A stretch of 64,000 nucleotides of DNA from Rhodobacter sp. (GTDB lineage: Bacteria > Pseudomonadota > Alphaproteobacteria > Rhodobacterales > Rhodobacteraceae). Below are positions 8,734-18,400 of this stretch, piece after piece. The first letter of the stretch is position 1, and every line of letters begins with the position of its first letter. The notes below the pieces were generated by a model, which saw only the letters and a list, made by a program, of their open reading frames with translations, made no database searches and was not told the DNA's origin. The DNA lies in contig JASJDP010000016.1 in the NCBI GenBank assembly GCA_030065095.1, positions 124,001-188,000 on the forward strand. Reading direction: 5' to 3'. The position numbers were made by a program, and so were the translations under genes.

Positions 8734-10143
8734 TTGAGCGAATTGCTGGAGCTTTCGGCCCGGGAATTGTCGGCCAAGCTGGCAGCGCGGGAGGTCTCTG
8801 CGGTCGAGTTGATGCGGGCGACGCTGGACCGGGTTGCGGCGGTGAACCCGGCGGTGAACGCGATCGTGTCGCTGCGCGGCACCGAGGCGCTGATGGCCGA
8901 GGCGGCGGCAGCGGACGCCGGGCCGCGAACGGGGTGGCTGCAGGGGATTCCGGTCGCGGTGAAGGATCTTGTGGCCACCGCGGGTCTTCGGACGACCTGG
9001 GGCTCGCCCCTTTTTGCCCGGCACGTGCCGGAAGCCGACGATCTTCTGGCAGCGCGATTGAAGGCGGCTGGGGCGATCGTGATCGGCAAGACCAACGTGC
9101 CGGAATTCGGGTTCGGGTCGCACAGCTATAATCCGGTGCACGGGGTGACGCGGAACCCCTATGACCGGGCCCGCAGCGCGGGCGGATCCTCTGGCGGGGC
9201 GGGGGCGGCGCTGGCGGCCCGGATGGTGGCGGTGGCGGACGGCTCGGATGCCATGGGATCGCTCAGGAACCCGGCGGCGTGGAACAACGTCTACAGTCTG
9301 CGGCCCTCGCACGGGCTTGTGCCCGGGGATCCGCAGGGAGAGATGTTCCTGCACCCGCTTGCCACGCTCGGGCCGATGGCGCGGGACATCGCGGACCTGG
9401 CGGCGCTTTTGGAAACCATGGCGGGGCCGGACCCGCGCGTGCCGACGGGGCGGGTGTTCGAGGCCCGGGGCCTGACCGCCGGCTCCGCCGGGCGGCGGAT
9501 CGGCTGGCTCGGCGACTGGGGCGGGGCGTGGCCGGTCGAGGACGGCATCTTGCCGTTATGCGAGGGCGCGCTCTCCGTTTTCGAGGAACTCGGCTTTGCG
9601 GTGGACCCGGTCGCGCCGCCGTTTCCGGCAGAGGCGCTGTGGCAGAGCTGGACAACGCTTCGGTCCTGGGCCGCGGCGGGCAAACAGGGTACGCATTACG
9701 CCGACCCCGAGGCCCGGGCCCAGTTGAAGCCCGAGGTGATCTGGGAGATCGAGCGGGGATTGGCCTTGCCGAACGCCGACATCCTGCAGGCGGGTGCGAC
9801 CAGATCGGAATGGTTCCGGGCGGCCGCGGCGCTGTTCGAACGATTTGACGCGCTGGTGCTGCCGTCGGCGCAGGTCTGGCCGTTTCCGGCGGACTGGCAC
9901 TGGCCGAAAGAGATCAACGGGGGGCCGATGGACACCTATCATCGCTGGATGGAGGCGGTCGTTCCCGTCAGCCTGAGCGGGCTTCCCTGTCTCAACCTGC
10001 CGGCCGGGTTCGGGGCGGCGGGGCTGCCGATGGGGATGCAGGTGTTCGGGCCGATGGGGTCGGACATGCGTCTGTTGCAGCTGGGGCAGGCCTATCACAC
10101 CGCGACCGACTGGCCGGGACGACGGCCGCCGCCGTTGGATTGA
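8734..10143 (+). CDS. Amidase-signature family enzyme
   Basis: 469 residues from a TTG codon with a strong ribosome-binding site (AAGGAGGG, 8721-8728). The Ser-Ser-Lys triad of the family can be placed: Lys77 (PVAVKDL), Ser152/Ser153 (GGSSGGAGA), and nucleophile Ser176 in SDAMGSLRNP. The residue two before the GS is Met where the general signature prefers Gly or Ala; I believe a subgroup of these enzymes shares this. The family hydrolyses amide bonds of small molecules; the substrate is open. It lacks the company of gatC/gatB, so it is not the tRNA amidotransferase subunit. Confidence 0.87.
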   Translation: MSELLELSARELSAKLAAREVSAVELMRATLDRVAAVNPAVNAIVSLRGTEALMAEAAAADAGPRTGWLQGIPVAVKDLVATAGLRTTWGSPLFARHVPEADDLLAARLKAAGAIVIGKTNVPEFGFGSHSYNPVHGVTRNPYDRARSAGGSSGGAGAALAARMVAVADGSDAMGSLRNPAAWNNVYSLRPSHGLVPGDPQGEMFLHPLATLGPMARDIADLAALLETMAGPDPRVPTGRVFEARGLTAGSAGRRIGWLGDWGGAWPVEDGILPLCEGALSVFEELGFAVDPVAPPFPAEALWQSWTTLRSWAAAGKQGTHYADPEARAQLKPEVIWEIERGLALPNADILQAGATRSEWFRAAAALFERFDALVLPSAQVWPFPADWHWPKEINGGPMDTYHRWMEAVVPVSLSGLPCLNLPAGFGAAGLPMGMQVFGPMGSDMRLLQLGQAYHTATDWPGRRPPPLD

Positions 10144-10204
10144 TCCTGGTCAAAGTGCGGCGCCGGTGCGTTGACTAGCGTTGCAGCAGGGAGGGCACGG
10201 CATC

Positions 10205-10981
10205 ATGGCAGAGACCGCGCCGCAGGCGTCGCCGCTGCCGAATATCGGCAAGGTGACCTTAGAAGAACTGTTCATCTCGCTACGCGCGGGGTGGTGGGAT
10301 TTCCGTCGCGCGCCGGCCTTCGGGCTGTTCTTTTCCGGCGTCTACGTGCTGGCGGGGCTGGCGCTGGTGATGTTTGGGGCGGGCACGGTTTCGTGGACGC
10401 TGATGATCTCGCTGGGCTTTCCGCTGGTGGCGCCCTTCGCGGCCGTGGGGCTTTACGAGGTGTCACGGCGGCTGGAGGATGGCGAGCCGTTGAACTGGGG
10501 CGGCGTCCTGGGCGTCGTGGTGCGGGAAAAGGACCGGCAGATCCCCTGGGCCGGGGCGATCATCGTCATCTACTTTCTATTCTGGAGCTTTCTGGCCCAC
10601 ATGATCTTTGCGCTGTTCATGGGGCTGAGCGTCATGACGCACGCGACCACGTCCTATGAGATCTACCTGACCGCGAACGGGCTGACGATGATAGCGGTCG
10701 AGGTGGCGGTCGGCGGTGTGTTCGCCTTTGTGCTTTTCGGATTGACGGTGGTGAGCCTGCCGCTTTTGCTGGAGAAGGAGGTGGATTTCATCACGGCGAT
10801 GCTGCTGAGTTTCCGGATGGTGCGGCAGAACCTTTTCGTGATGCTCCTCTGGGCGTTTCTGATCGCGGCCCTGCTGTTTCTGGGCATGCTGCCGTATTTC
10901 CTGGGGCTCTTTGTCGTGCTGCCGGTGCTGGGGCATGCGACCTGGCATCTTTACCGGCGGGCGCTGTACCAGCCCGTGTGA
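10205..10981 (+). CDS. DUF2189-family integral membrane protein
   Basis: 258 residues from ATG 10205, chosen over an upstream start because a GGAGGG box lies just before it. About six hydrophobic helices: 45-75, 78-100, 125-150, 165-200, 218-240 and 240-258 by eye. Segments such as LRAGWWDFRRAPAFGLFF at the N-terminus and GLYEVSRRLEDGE after the second helix match the DUF2189 family, whose function is not known to me. It is followed by a convergent exporter gene, with the first copy of the 231-bp palindromic element between them. Confidence 0.8.
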   Translation: MAETAPQASPLPNIGKVTLEELFISLRAGWWDFRRAPAFGLFFSGVYVLAGLALVMFGAGTVSWTLMISLGFPLVAPFAAVGLYEVSRRLEDGEPLNWGGVLGVVVREKDRQIPWAGAIIVIYFLFWSFLAHMIFALFMGLSVMTHATTSYEIYLTANGLTMIAVEVAVGGVFAFVLFGLTVVSLPLLLEKEVDFITAMLLSFRMVRQNLFVMLLWAFLIAALLFLGMLPYFLGLFVVLPVLGHATWHLYRRALYQPV

Positions 10982-11029
10982 GGTGTGTTCTTGCCGACGC
11001 GGAATGGGCTTTCGCCCATCTGCAGGTAT

Positions 11030-11260
11030 GGCCTTGAGCGGACGGTGACCGGAATCTGAGAAGCCGCGCCATCGCCGACCCGCGGGGAGGCGACCCGGAC
11101 CTGTGAACGGCTTGATTTATCCCGGCAAAGTCCGAACGACTTCAACGCGATCCGCGCCGTCAGAAAATCGCCGCCCCTTCGGGGCGGGTCGGCGATGGCG
11201 CGGCGGCCTTCGGCCTTGATTCCGCGCCAGAATCCTGGTTGCGAATGGCAACTCCAGGCC
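11030..11260 (+). repeat. 231-bp palindromic element, copy 1 (MITE/REP-like)
   Basis: Fills most of the 316-bp gap between the 3' ends of the DUF2189 and exporter genes. The outer ends are GGCCTTGAGC (11030-11039) and ACTCCAGGCC (11251-11260), an imperfect inverted pair. Inside are two perfect 21-nt inverted arms at 11063-11083 and 11184-11204 (core GCGCCATCGCCGACCCGC). Copy 2 (24837-25068) has the same orientation and copy 3 (33339-33570) is inverted. By eye the three align over nearly their whole length. No transposase gene lies inside. Confidence 0.85.
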
Positions 11261-11297
11261 AAGTGCCGTTCAAGACCCCTCTCTGGTTCAGCGTGGC

Positions 11298-12791
11298 CTA
11301 CGCCGCCGGCGCTGGCCGTTTCCGGCCGATCCCGACCCAGGCGATGGCGGCGGAGACGGCCGAGAGCGCCGCGGTGATCCAGGCGATGGTGGCGAAGGCG
11401 GCCGTGCTGGCGGCGATATGGGCGGTGTCGGCCAGTGTGGCGCCGAAACTGTCGGGGCCGTCCGCCAGCCCGTAGGCCATCGCGGCGACGCTGCCCATCG
11501 CGGCGACGGCGACGAGGCCGGAGGTGCGGCTGACGGCGTTGTTGATCCCCGAGGCAGAGCCGGTCTGGTCCGGGGTGACGCCGCCCATCACGGCGGCAGA
11601 CAGCGGTGCGACAACCAGTGCCATGCCAAGGCCCATCAGGCACATGAGCGGCACGACGAAGCCCCAGAAATTCTGCGCCGGTGCGGTCGCGCCGAGGCCG
11701 GCGAAGGCCAGCGCCACCAGCGCGGCGCCGCCGGCAATGGGCGGGCCGGGGCCGAAACGGTCGGCCAGCCGGCCGCTGAAGGCCGAAAGGGCGGCGATCG
11801 CGACCGAGAGCGGGACGAAGGCCGCCGATGCCTCTGCCTCGGCCACGTCCCAGGCCGAGATCACCGTCATCGGCAGGAAGAACAGGATCGCCGAAAGCGA
11901 AAAGTAGAGAAAGAAGGTCAGAAGGTTGGCCGCCGAAAAGCTGCGGCTTGCAAACAGGCCCAGATCCAGCATCGGATGGGACGACCGCGATTCGATGAAA
12001 AGGAATGCGACCAGCGCCAGCGCGCCGGCGGCGGCATAGAACCCGCGTCCCGACATCTCTTCGCCGCCCTCGGCGGAAAGCGACCAGGCCAGAAGGCCCA
12101 GGCCCAGAACGGCAAGGCCCGCGCCGGGCAGATCGAGACCGCGGTCGGGCTGACTGCGGTCCTCCTGCACGGCGCGCTGGATCAGCCAGAGCGCGATCAG
12201 GCCGACGGGCAGGTTTATGGCGAATATCCAGCGCCACATGTCCGGGCCGCCGAGGGACAGGGCGATCCCGCCGACGATGGGCCCAAGCGACGTGGTCAGC
12301 GCCGAGGCCGCGGCCCAGATGCCGATGGCGCGGCCGCGGTCCTCTTCGGGATAGGCGCGGGCGATGATGGCGAGCGAGCCCGGTATCATCAGGGCCGCGC
12401 CGAGACCTTGGGCGGCGCGGGCCCAGATCAGGAACTGGGCCCCCGGGGCAACGGCGCAGGCCATCGAGGCGGCGACGAAAATGACGATGCCGCCGGCGAA
12501 GACACGGGCAAGGCCAAAGCGGTCGCCGGCCGCCCCCCCCACCAGGATCAGGGCCGACGAGATCAGCATGTAGCTGTTGTTGATCCACTGCACCTCGGCC
12601 AGCGAGGCGTCGAGGGAGCCGCGGATCGACGGGATGGCGATGGCCACGACCGTCCCGTCGATGAAGCTCATCGACGAGGCCAGAATCGCGGCGATCAGGA
12701 TCAGACGCCGCGCGCGCGCGGCGCAAAAGCCCGAGTCAAACCCGGGCGCGGCAGCGGTCTGCGGCACCCGGGGATCCGGACAATGGGTCAC
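11298..12791 (-). CDS. MFS multidrug exporter, DHA2 (EmrB/QacA) family
   Basis: 497 residues, consistent with the 14-helix DHA2 class. Visible family motifs: FIDGTVVAIAIPSI in helix 1 (motif D1 type), GDRFGLARVF (motif A loop 2-3), GLGAALMIPGSLA, and GPIVGGIALSL (motif C, typical of antiporters). These proteins expel hydrophobic drugs or metabolites by proton antiport across the inner membrane. No membrane-fusion partner (EmrA) or TetR-type regulator lies next to it, so it probably works alone. The gene converges on the DUF2189 gene and has the bactofilin gene 15 bp upstream on the same strand. Confidence 0.88.
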   Translation of the reverse strand: MTHCPDPRVPQTAAAPGFDSGFCAARARRLILIAAILASSMSFIDGTVVAIAIPSIRGSLDASLAEVQWINNSYMLISSALILVGGAAGDRFGLARVFAGGIVIFVAASMACAVAPGAQFLIWARAAQGLGAALMIPGSLAIIARAYPEEDRGRAIGIWAAASALTTSLGPIVGGIALSLGGPDMWRWIFAINLPVGLIALWLIQRAVQEDRSQPDRGLDLPGAGLAVLGLGLLAWSLSAEGGEEMSGRGFYAAAGALALVAFLFIESRSSHPMLDLGLFASRSFSAANLLTFFLYFSLSAILFFLPMTVISAWDVAEAEASAAFVPLSVAIAALSAFSGRLADRFGPGPPIAGGAALVALAFAGLGATAPAQNFWGFVVPLMCLMGLGMALVVAPLSAAVMGGVTPDQTGSASGINNAVSRTSGLVAVAAMGSVAAMAYGLADGPDSFGATLADTAHIAASTAAFATIAWITAALSAVSAAIAWVGIGRKRPAPAA

Positions 12792-12806
12792 CCTTGACCC
12801 GGGACG

Positions 12807-13328
12807 CTAGGTCTTGGCGTCCGCGGGCCGCGGTGCGGTTTTGACGGCAGACGCCGGGGCGGGCTTTGCCGGGCCGCCGGTCGACAGCGGGTCGTCCTGG
12901 CGCTGGACCGAGCCCTCGAAATGCGCGCCGGATTCGATGGCGATCGTCTTGTGGATGATGTCGCCCTCGACCCGGGCGGTCGAGGTCAGGCGCACCTTCA
13001 GGCCGCGCACCCGGCCGACGATGCGACCGTTGACGATGACGTCGTCGGCGATCACTTCGCCCTTGATGGTCGCGCCTTCGCCGACGGTCAGCAGGTGGGC
13101 GCGAATATCGCCCTCGACCGTGCCCTCGACCTGGATGTCGCCAGTGGTCTTCATGTTGCCGGTGACCGTGAGGTCGGCAGACAGGATCGACGCCGGCGGC
13201 TTGGCCTTGGGCGCCGAGGGGGTGAAGTCGCTGCTTTGGCGGGGGGGGGCGGCCGTTTCGGACGGCTTTGCTGCCGCGTCGTCTGCGGGCTTCGCGCCGG
13301 GCTCGTTGATTCTGCTTTTAGAAAACAT
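12807..13328 (-). CDS. Bactofilin (polymer-forming cytoskeletal protein)
   Basis: 173 residues. A Pro/Ala/Lys-rich N-terminal tail (1-45) leads into a beta-helical core (about 47-150) with regular short repeats such as GDIQVEGTVEGDI, VIVNGRIVGRVRG and ARVEGDIIHKTIAI, the hallmark of bactofilin (DUF583). The C-terminal tail is again Pro/Ala rich. Bactofilins self-assemble into membrane-associated filaments without nucleotide and recruit wall enzymes. The start lies 11 bp inside the end of the M23 peptidase gene, so the two are translated together. That pairing suggests this filament positions the peptidase. Confidence 0.93.
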   Translation of the reverse strand: MFSKSRINEPGAKPADDAAAKPSETAAPPRQSSDFTPSAPKAKPPASILSADLTVTGNMKTTGDIQVEGTVEGDIRAHLLTVGEGATIKGEVIADDVIVNGRIVGRVRGLKVRLTSTARVEGDIIHKTIAIESGAHFEGSVQRQDDPLSTGGPAKPAPASAVKTAPRPADAKT

Positions 13329-14658
13329 CTCTCGCTGCCTTGATGTAGGTCATCGGATTGACGGGCTTGCCGCCGATCCGCACCTCGTAGTGAAGATGGG
13401 TGCCGGTCGATCGGCCAGAATTCCCCATATCACCGATCCGGTCCCCGCGCGAGACCCTTTGACCCACTTTCACGCGAATTTTGGCAAGATGCGCATATCG
13501 CGTTTCGATCCCGAATTCATGCTGGATCTTCACCAGGCGGCCATAGCCCGACAGCCAGTCGGCATGGATCACGACGCCGTCGGCGGTGGAATAGATCGGC
13601 GTTCCGTGGGCGCCGGCGAAGTCGGTGCCGTTGTGCATCCGGCCCCAGCGCATGCCGAATCCGCTGGTGTAGCGGAAGCTGTCCTTGACCGGCATCGCGA
13701 AGGGGGTCTTTTGCAGCGCGATCCGGTAGAGGTTCATCCGGTCGAGTTTCTGCAGGATGCCGTTGGCGCGCAGCCCGTCGGGATCCGGCTCTTGGCCCTT
13801 GGTCGAGAATTTCAGCGGGGTCAGCGGTCCGCCCTGGCCGGAATAGCCCCGGCGGATGGTGTCGAGGATCGAGTCGGCGGAAAGCCCGGCAGAGGAAAAC
13901 ATCTTGTCGAGCGGGTCCAGCGATACGCTGACGGCGTCTTCGAGCTGGGTGAAGATCTGGTTGTTGCGCTCTTCCAGCAGCCGGCGTTCCAGTTCGACCT
14001 CTTGCGCGGTCAGCTTGGCCTCGGCGGCCAGCATCGCCATGGTGTCGCGTTCGTCGGCGGCGCTGTGCAGCGCGGCGGTCAGGAAATCGAGCGCACTGTC
14101 GCCGTCGGGTGACGCGACCTCGCCGTTCGCGGGTGCGCCGTCCAGCCGGGCAAGCGCCGTCTCGGCCTCTTCCCGGGCGGTATCGCGTTCGTTCATGGTG
14201 CGCCGCAGGGTGGCCTGGATGACGTCGATGCCCTTCTCCAGCTCTTTGCGGCGGTCCTCCGACGACAGAAGTTCCGACTGCATTTCGGAAATCTGGGTCA
14301 GGGCCGCGTTAAAGCGTTCCTGCGCCGCGCGGGCCTCGGCGGCACGGTGGTCGCGTTCCTGGCTGAGGCTGTTCAAGCGGTTTTCGTAGAGCGTGCGTTC
14401 GCGTTCGGCCTGGTCGCGCAGCGAGCCGGAGCCGATGGAATCCATCAAGAGGATTGCGGTGGCGACGATCGCCCAGGCGACGAACAGGGCGCTGCCGGAC
14501 CACGCGACGAGCTGGGATGCCGGGCTGAGCCGGATGAATTTGGTCTCGGCGTCGGAGCGAAGGAATATCCGCTGTTCCGGAAATGCGCGTTCGAGCGCTG
14601 TGTGCAGACGCTGTCTCAATCCTGCCTTCACTGCCCAGTGTCCCCGTTGCCCCGTCAC
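13318..14658 (-). CDS. Membrane-anchored M23 (LytM) peptidase with coiled coil
   Basis: 446 residues from GTG 14658; a second GTG at 14631 is an equally plausible start and neither has a clear ribosome-binding site. One transmembrane helix (about 48-72) is followed by a long coiled coil (about 78-200, with RERTLYENRLNSL and SEDRRKELEKG heptads), then the lysostaphin-type M23 domain near the C-terminus. Zinc-site motifs are HNGTDFAG and GTHLHYEVR. Such proteins cut peptide cross-links or activate amidases. A perfect 8-bp hairpin (14671-14694) lies just upstream, in the leader. It forms an operon with the bactofilin gene. Confidence 0.92.
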   Translation of the reverse strand: MTGQRGHWAVKAGLRQRLHTALERAFPEQRIFLRSDAETKFIRLSPASQLVAWSGSALFVAWAIVATAILLMDSIGSGSLRDQAERERTLYENRLNSLSQERDHRAAEARAAQERFNAALTQISEMQSELLSSEDRRKELEKGIDVIQATLRRTMNERDTAREEAETALARLDGAPANGEVASPDGDSALDFLTAALHSAADERDTMAMLAAEAKLTAQEVELERRLLEERNNQIFTQLEDAVSVSLDPLDKMFSSAGLSADSILDTIRRGYSGQGGPLTPLKFSTKGQEPDPDGLRANGILQKLDRMNLYRIALQKTPFAMPVKDSFRYTSGFGMRWGRMHNGTDFAGAHGTPIYSTADGVVIHADWLSGYGRLVKIQHEFGIETRYAHLAKIRVKVGQRVSRGDRIGDMGNSGRSTGTHLHYEVRIGGKPVNPMTYIKAARDVF

Positions 14659-14810
14659 GTATCGTACCGCAAGCCGCGTTCCCCAGCGCGGCTTGTCGTC
14701 ACCGTCCTTACCCAGACAGATTCAATGCTGCAAGAAATTTACGCAAATGCCCGGGAATGCGCGTCAATTTGGTATCTGACCGGCGGTTTCTTGCCGATTC
14801 TTTACCGGCG

Positions 14811-14840
14811 TAAAAAATCCCGCCGGAAAGCGGCTTTCCT
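14811..14840 (-). terminator. Possible terminator after bcp
   Basis: On the minus strand, 13 bases past the bcp stop, the arms GGAAAGC and GCTTTCC (14825-14839) surround one base, then come GGCGGGA and a run of six T (14812-14817). The stem is short, so this is a weak prediction. Confidence 0.35.
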
Positions 14841-14852
14841 GCATGTTTCCGG

Positions 14853-15329
14853 TCACATAGCCCGCACCGCTTCAAGCACCGCATCGACATGGCCGGGGAC
14901 CTTCACCTTGCGCCAGGCGTGGCGCACCATGCCGTCGCCGTCGATCACGAATGTGGACCGCTCGATCCCCATGTATTTCTTGCCATACATGCTCTTTTCC
15001 ACCCACGTGCCGTAGCGTTCGCAGACGTCGCCGTCGGCGTCCGAGACCAGGATCACGCCGAGATCGTATTTGGCCACGAACTTGTCGTGCTTTGCGACGC
15101 TGTCCTTGCTGACGCCGATCACGACGGCTCCGGCGGCGTCGAAGGCGGCCAGATGCTCGGTAAAGCCCTGCGCCTCTTTGGTGCAGCCGGGGGTGTCGTC
15201 TTTGGGGTAAAAGTACAGTACCACCGATTTCGGCCGCAGCGCCGACAGCGTAAGCTCACCGCCGCCGTCGCGCGGCAGGGTGAAGTCCGGGGCGGTCTGG
15301 CCCGTGTCGATTGGGCGGGTGTCGGTCAT
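14853..15329 (-). CDS. bcp: Peroxiredoxin of the Bcp/PrxQ family
   Basis: 158 residues from ATG 15329. The thioredoxin-fold peroxidase motif is FYPKDDTPGCTKEA with peroxidatic Cys49. The usual resolving cysteine five residues later in the same helix is replaced by Gln54 (CTKEAQGF). Another cysteine is Cys103 (GDVCERYG). So it may use Cys103, or resolve through an external thiol. It reduces hydrogen peroxide and alkyl hydroperoxides using thioredoxin-type donors in the cytoplasm. It is divergent from the AsmA-like gene, with 73 bp between their starts. Confidence 0.92.
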   Translation of the reverse strand: MTDTRPIDTGQTAPDFTLPRDGGGELTLSALRPKSVVLYFYPKDDTPGCTKEAQGFTEHLAAFDAAGAVVIGVSKDSVAKHDKFVAKYDLGVILVSDADGDVCERYGTWVEKSMYGKKYMGIERSTFVIDGDGMVRHAWRKVKVPGHVDAVLEAVRAM

Positions 15330-15402
15330 GGCGAGTTGATCCCTTTTGCTCGTCGTTACCGGTTCAGTTTTAGGGCGCGGCACGCCAAGATAAAGGGCAG
15401 GA

Positions 15403-18400
15403 ATGAACGGCCGGTACGACCGGAGCGGAATGAGCGACACAACTCCCCCTACCAAGCAGGCCGGACCGCCCCGGCGGCGCCGGCGTGCGGGCCTTTGGGT
15501 GCTGCTCAGCGTCACGGCGCTGATCTTTGGCGCCGGGCTTGGCTTTCTGGCGCTGACGGGCACGCCGCTGACCGCGCCCGACTGGATGACCCGGTCGGTC
15601 GAGCAGCGGCTGAACGACGGCATGGGCGGCGGCCGGGTGTCTGTCGGACAGATGCAGCTGGTCGTCGACCGGCGCGCGGTGCCGCGCGTGCGGATGCGCA
15701 ATGTCGGCATCTTCGACAAGGGCGGGGCCGAGATCGCACGGCTGAACGAGGTCGGCGCCCGGCTTGCCAAGGCGGCGCTCGCCCGCGGCGTGGCAGAGAT
15801 GCGGGCGCTGCAGGTGTCGGGTGCGCAGATCACCATCCGGCGGCGGGGCGACGGAACCTTCGATCTGACCTTCGGCACCGGGCCCGGCGCCAGCGGCACC
15901 CTTGCGGGCGTTCTCGATCTGATCGACCAGGCGTTTTCCCAGCCGCCGCTGTCCAAGCTCGAACGCGTGACGGCCGACCAGCTCACGATCACGCTGGAGG
16001 ACAGCCGGTCCGCGCGGATCTGGCAGGTGACGGACGGGCAGATGACGCTGGACCAGAGCGCTGACAGCCTGGACGTCACCGTCTCGGCCGACGTGTTCAA
16101 CGGCACCGAAGAGCTGGCGAGTACGGTGATGGGCTTTCGCACCGAAAAGGGCTCGCCCGAGGCCAGCTTCACCGCCACGTTCGAGAATGCCACTGCCGCC
16201 GACATCGCCGCACAATCGCCGGCCCTGGCGTTTCTCGAGGTGATCGACGCGCCGATCTCGGGCGCGCTGCGCGCGGCCATCGACACAAGCGGCACGCTGT
16301 CCGATCTGGCGGGCACGCTGGAGATCGGGGCAGGCGCTCTGCACCCCACGCCCGAGACCCGGCCGATCCGGTTCAACGGAGCGCAGGCCTATGTCGACTA
16401 CGATCCGGCAGAGCAGAAACTGTCGGTCAGCGGCGTGCGCCTGGATAGCGATGCCGCACGGGGAACCGCCGAGGGCGTGGCGTTCCTGCAGGATTTCCGC
16501 GCCGGCTGGCCCGAGGCGCTGGTGGGACAGCTCAGCCTGGCCGATGTCGGTCTGCAGCCGGGCGCGATGTTTGCCGAGCCGATGCAGTTTGCGAGCGGCG
16601 CAGTGGATTTCCGGCTTCGGCTCGATCCGTTCTCGGTCGAGATCGGCCAGCTTTCGCTGCAGGAGCAGGACCGGAGATTTCTGGGCACCGGGCTGGTGAA
16701 GGCCGAGGATGCGGGATGGGGCGTGTCGCTGGATCTGGCGCTGAACACGATCCCGCTGGACCGGCTATTGGCGCTGTGGCCGGTTCGGGTGGCGCCGGGC
16801 GCGCGCAGCTGGATCGAGCGAAACACGCTCGCCGGGGAGCTCAGCGAGCTCAGCGGGGCGTTCCGGCTATATCCCGATCAGGAGCCGCAGATCTCGTTGA
16901 GCTATCTCTACAGCGGCGCCAACGTTAAATTCATGAAGACCCTGCCGCCGGTGACCGGCGGGGCGGGATATGCCAGCCTTGTCGGCAAGACCTTCACGCA
17001 AGTCATTGAAAAGGGACAGATCGAAGCGCCGCAGGGCGGAAGTATCGACATGGCCGGATCGGTCTTTCGCGTGGGCGATATCACGGTTCCCCCGGGGCGC
17101 GCCGAACTGACGCTGGAAACCGCCAGCACGATCACCGCGGCGCTGTCGCTGTTGGACCTGCCGCCGTTCGAACTGATGCAGAAGGCCGAGCTGTCACCGG
17201 ATCTGGCCGACGGCAACGCCCGGCTGCGCGCCGAGGTTGCGTTCGATCTGGAACGGCACGTGGCGCTTGAGGATGTCGGTTTCACGGTCGCCGGCACGCT
17301 GACGAACTTCGCCTCGGACACATTGGTCAAGAACCGGCGGATCAGTGCGCCGGAGCTGGAACTGCGTGCCGACGAGGCAGGTATATCCATTGGCGGGCGC
17401 GGGCGGTTGGGCGCCGTACCGGCCGATGTGATGTGGGCCCAGGTGTTCGGACCGGAAACAAAGGGCAAAAGCCGCGCCGAAGGCACCATCGAACTGAGCC
17501 AGGCATTTCTGGACGAGTTCGGGATTGCGCTGCCGCCCGGGTCGGTGTCGGGGCAGGGCGTGGCCCAATTCAGCGTCGATCTGGTGCGCGGGCAGGCGCC
17601 GCGGTTTTCGCTGCTGTCCGATTTGAACCGGCTTGGCCTGCGGCTGGCGGCGGTCGATTGGGCGAAGTCGCGAAACCAGACCGGAAGTCTCGAGATCGCC
17701 GGGCGGCTGGGGTCGACACCGGCCATCGACCGGCTGGTCCTCGACGCGCCGGGACTGTCGGCGCGCGGGGTGGTGGACCTGAACGACAGCGGCGGGATGG
17801 ACCGGGCGCAGTTCGACCGGGTGCGGATCGGCCGGTGGCTCGACGGTCCGGTGACCCTGACCGGCCGCGGGGCCGGGCAGGCGCCCGCGGTGGCCATGTC
17901 TGGCGGCAGCATCGATCTGCGCAACGCCCGGTTCGGCAACGGCGGCGGCGACGGCAGTGGCGGCGGGCCGATCACGCTGGCGCTGGACCGGATGGTGGTG
18001 TCCGAAGGCATCGTCTTCACCAGTTTCTCGGGCCGGTTCCAGAACACGCGCGGCCTTGGCGGCCAGTTCACGGCGCGGATCAACGGCAGGGCGCCGGTCG
18101 TCGGCACCGTCGTGCCGACGCCGTCCGGCGCGGCGGTGCGACTGGTGGCCGACGATGCAGGCGGTGCGATGGCATCCGCGGGCATCCTGCAGAACGCCCG
18201 CGGCGGGCGGATGGATCTGACGCTGAATCCCACCGGTGGCGAAGGCGTCTACGACGGACGCCTCCGCGTCAGCCGCACCCGCATCATCCGCGCCCCGGCG
18301 CTGACCGAACTGTTATCCGCGATCAGCATCGTCGGCCTGCTCGATCAGATGAATTCGGGCGGCATCACCCTGTCCGAGGTCGATGCCGAGTTTCAGTTGA

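Noticed and set aside
11418-12797. 459-codon open frame antisense to the MFS exporter
   Set aside because: Same cause: low-complexity Arg/Gly/Asp-rich translation opposite a clear transporter gene.
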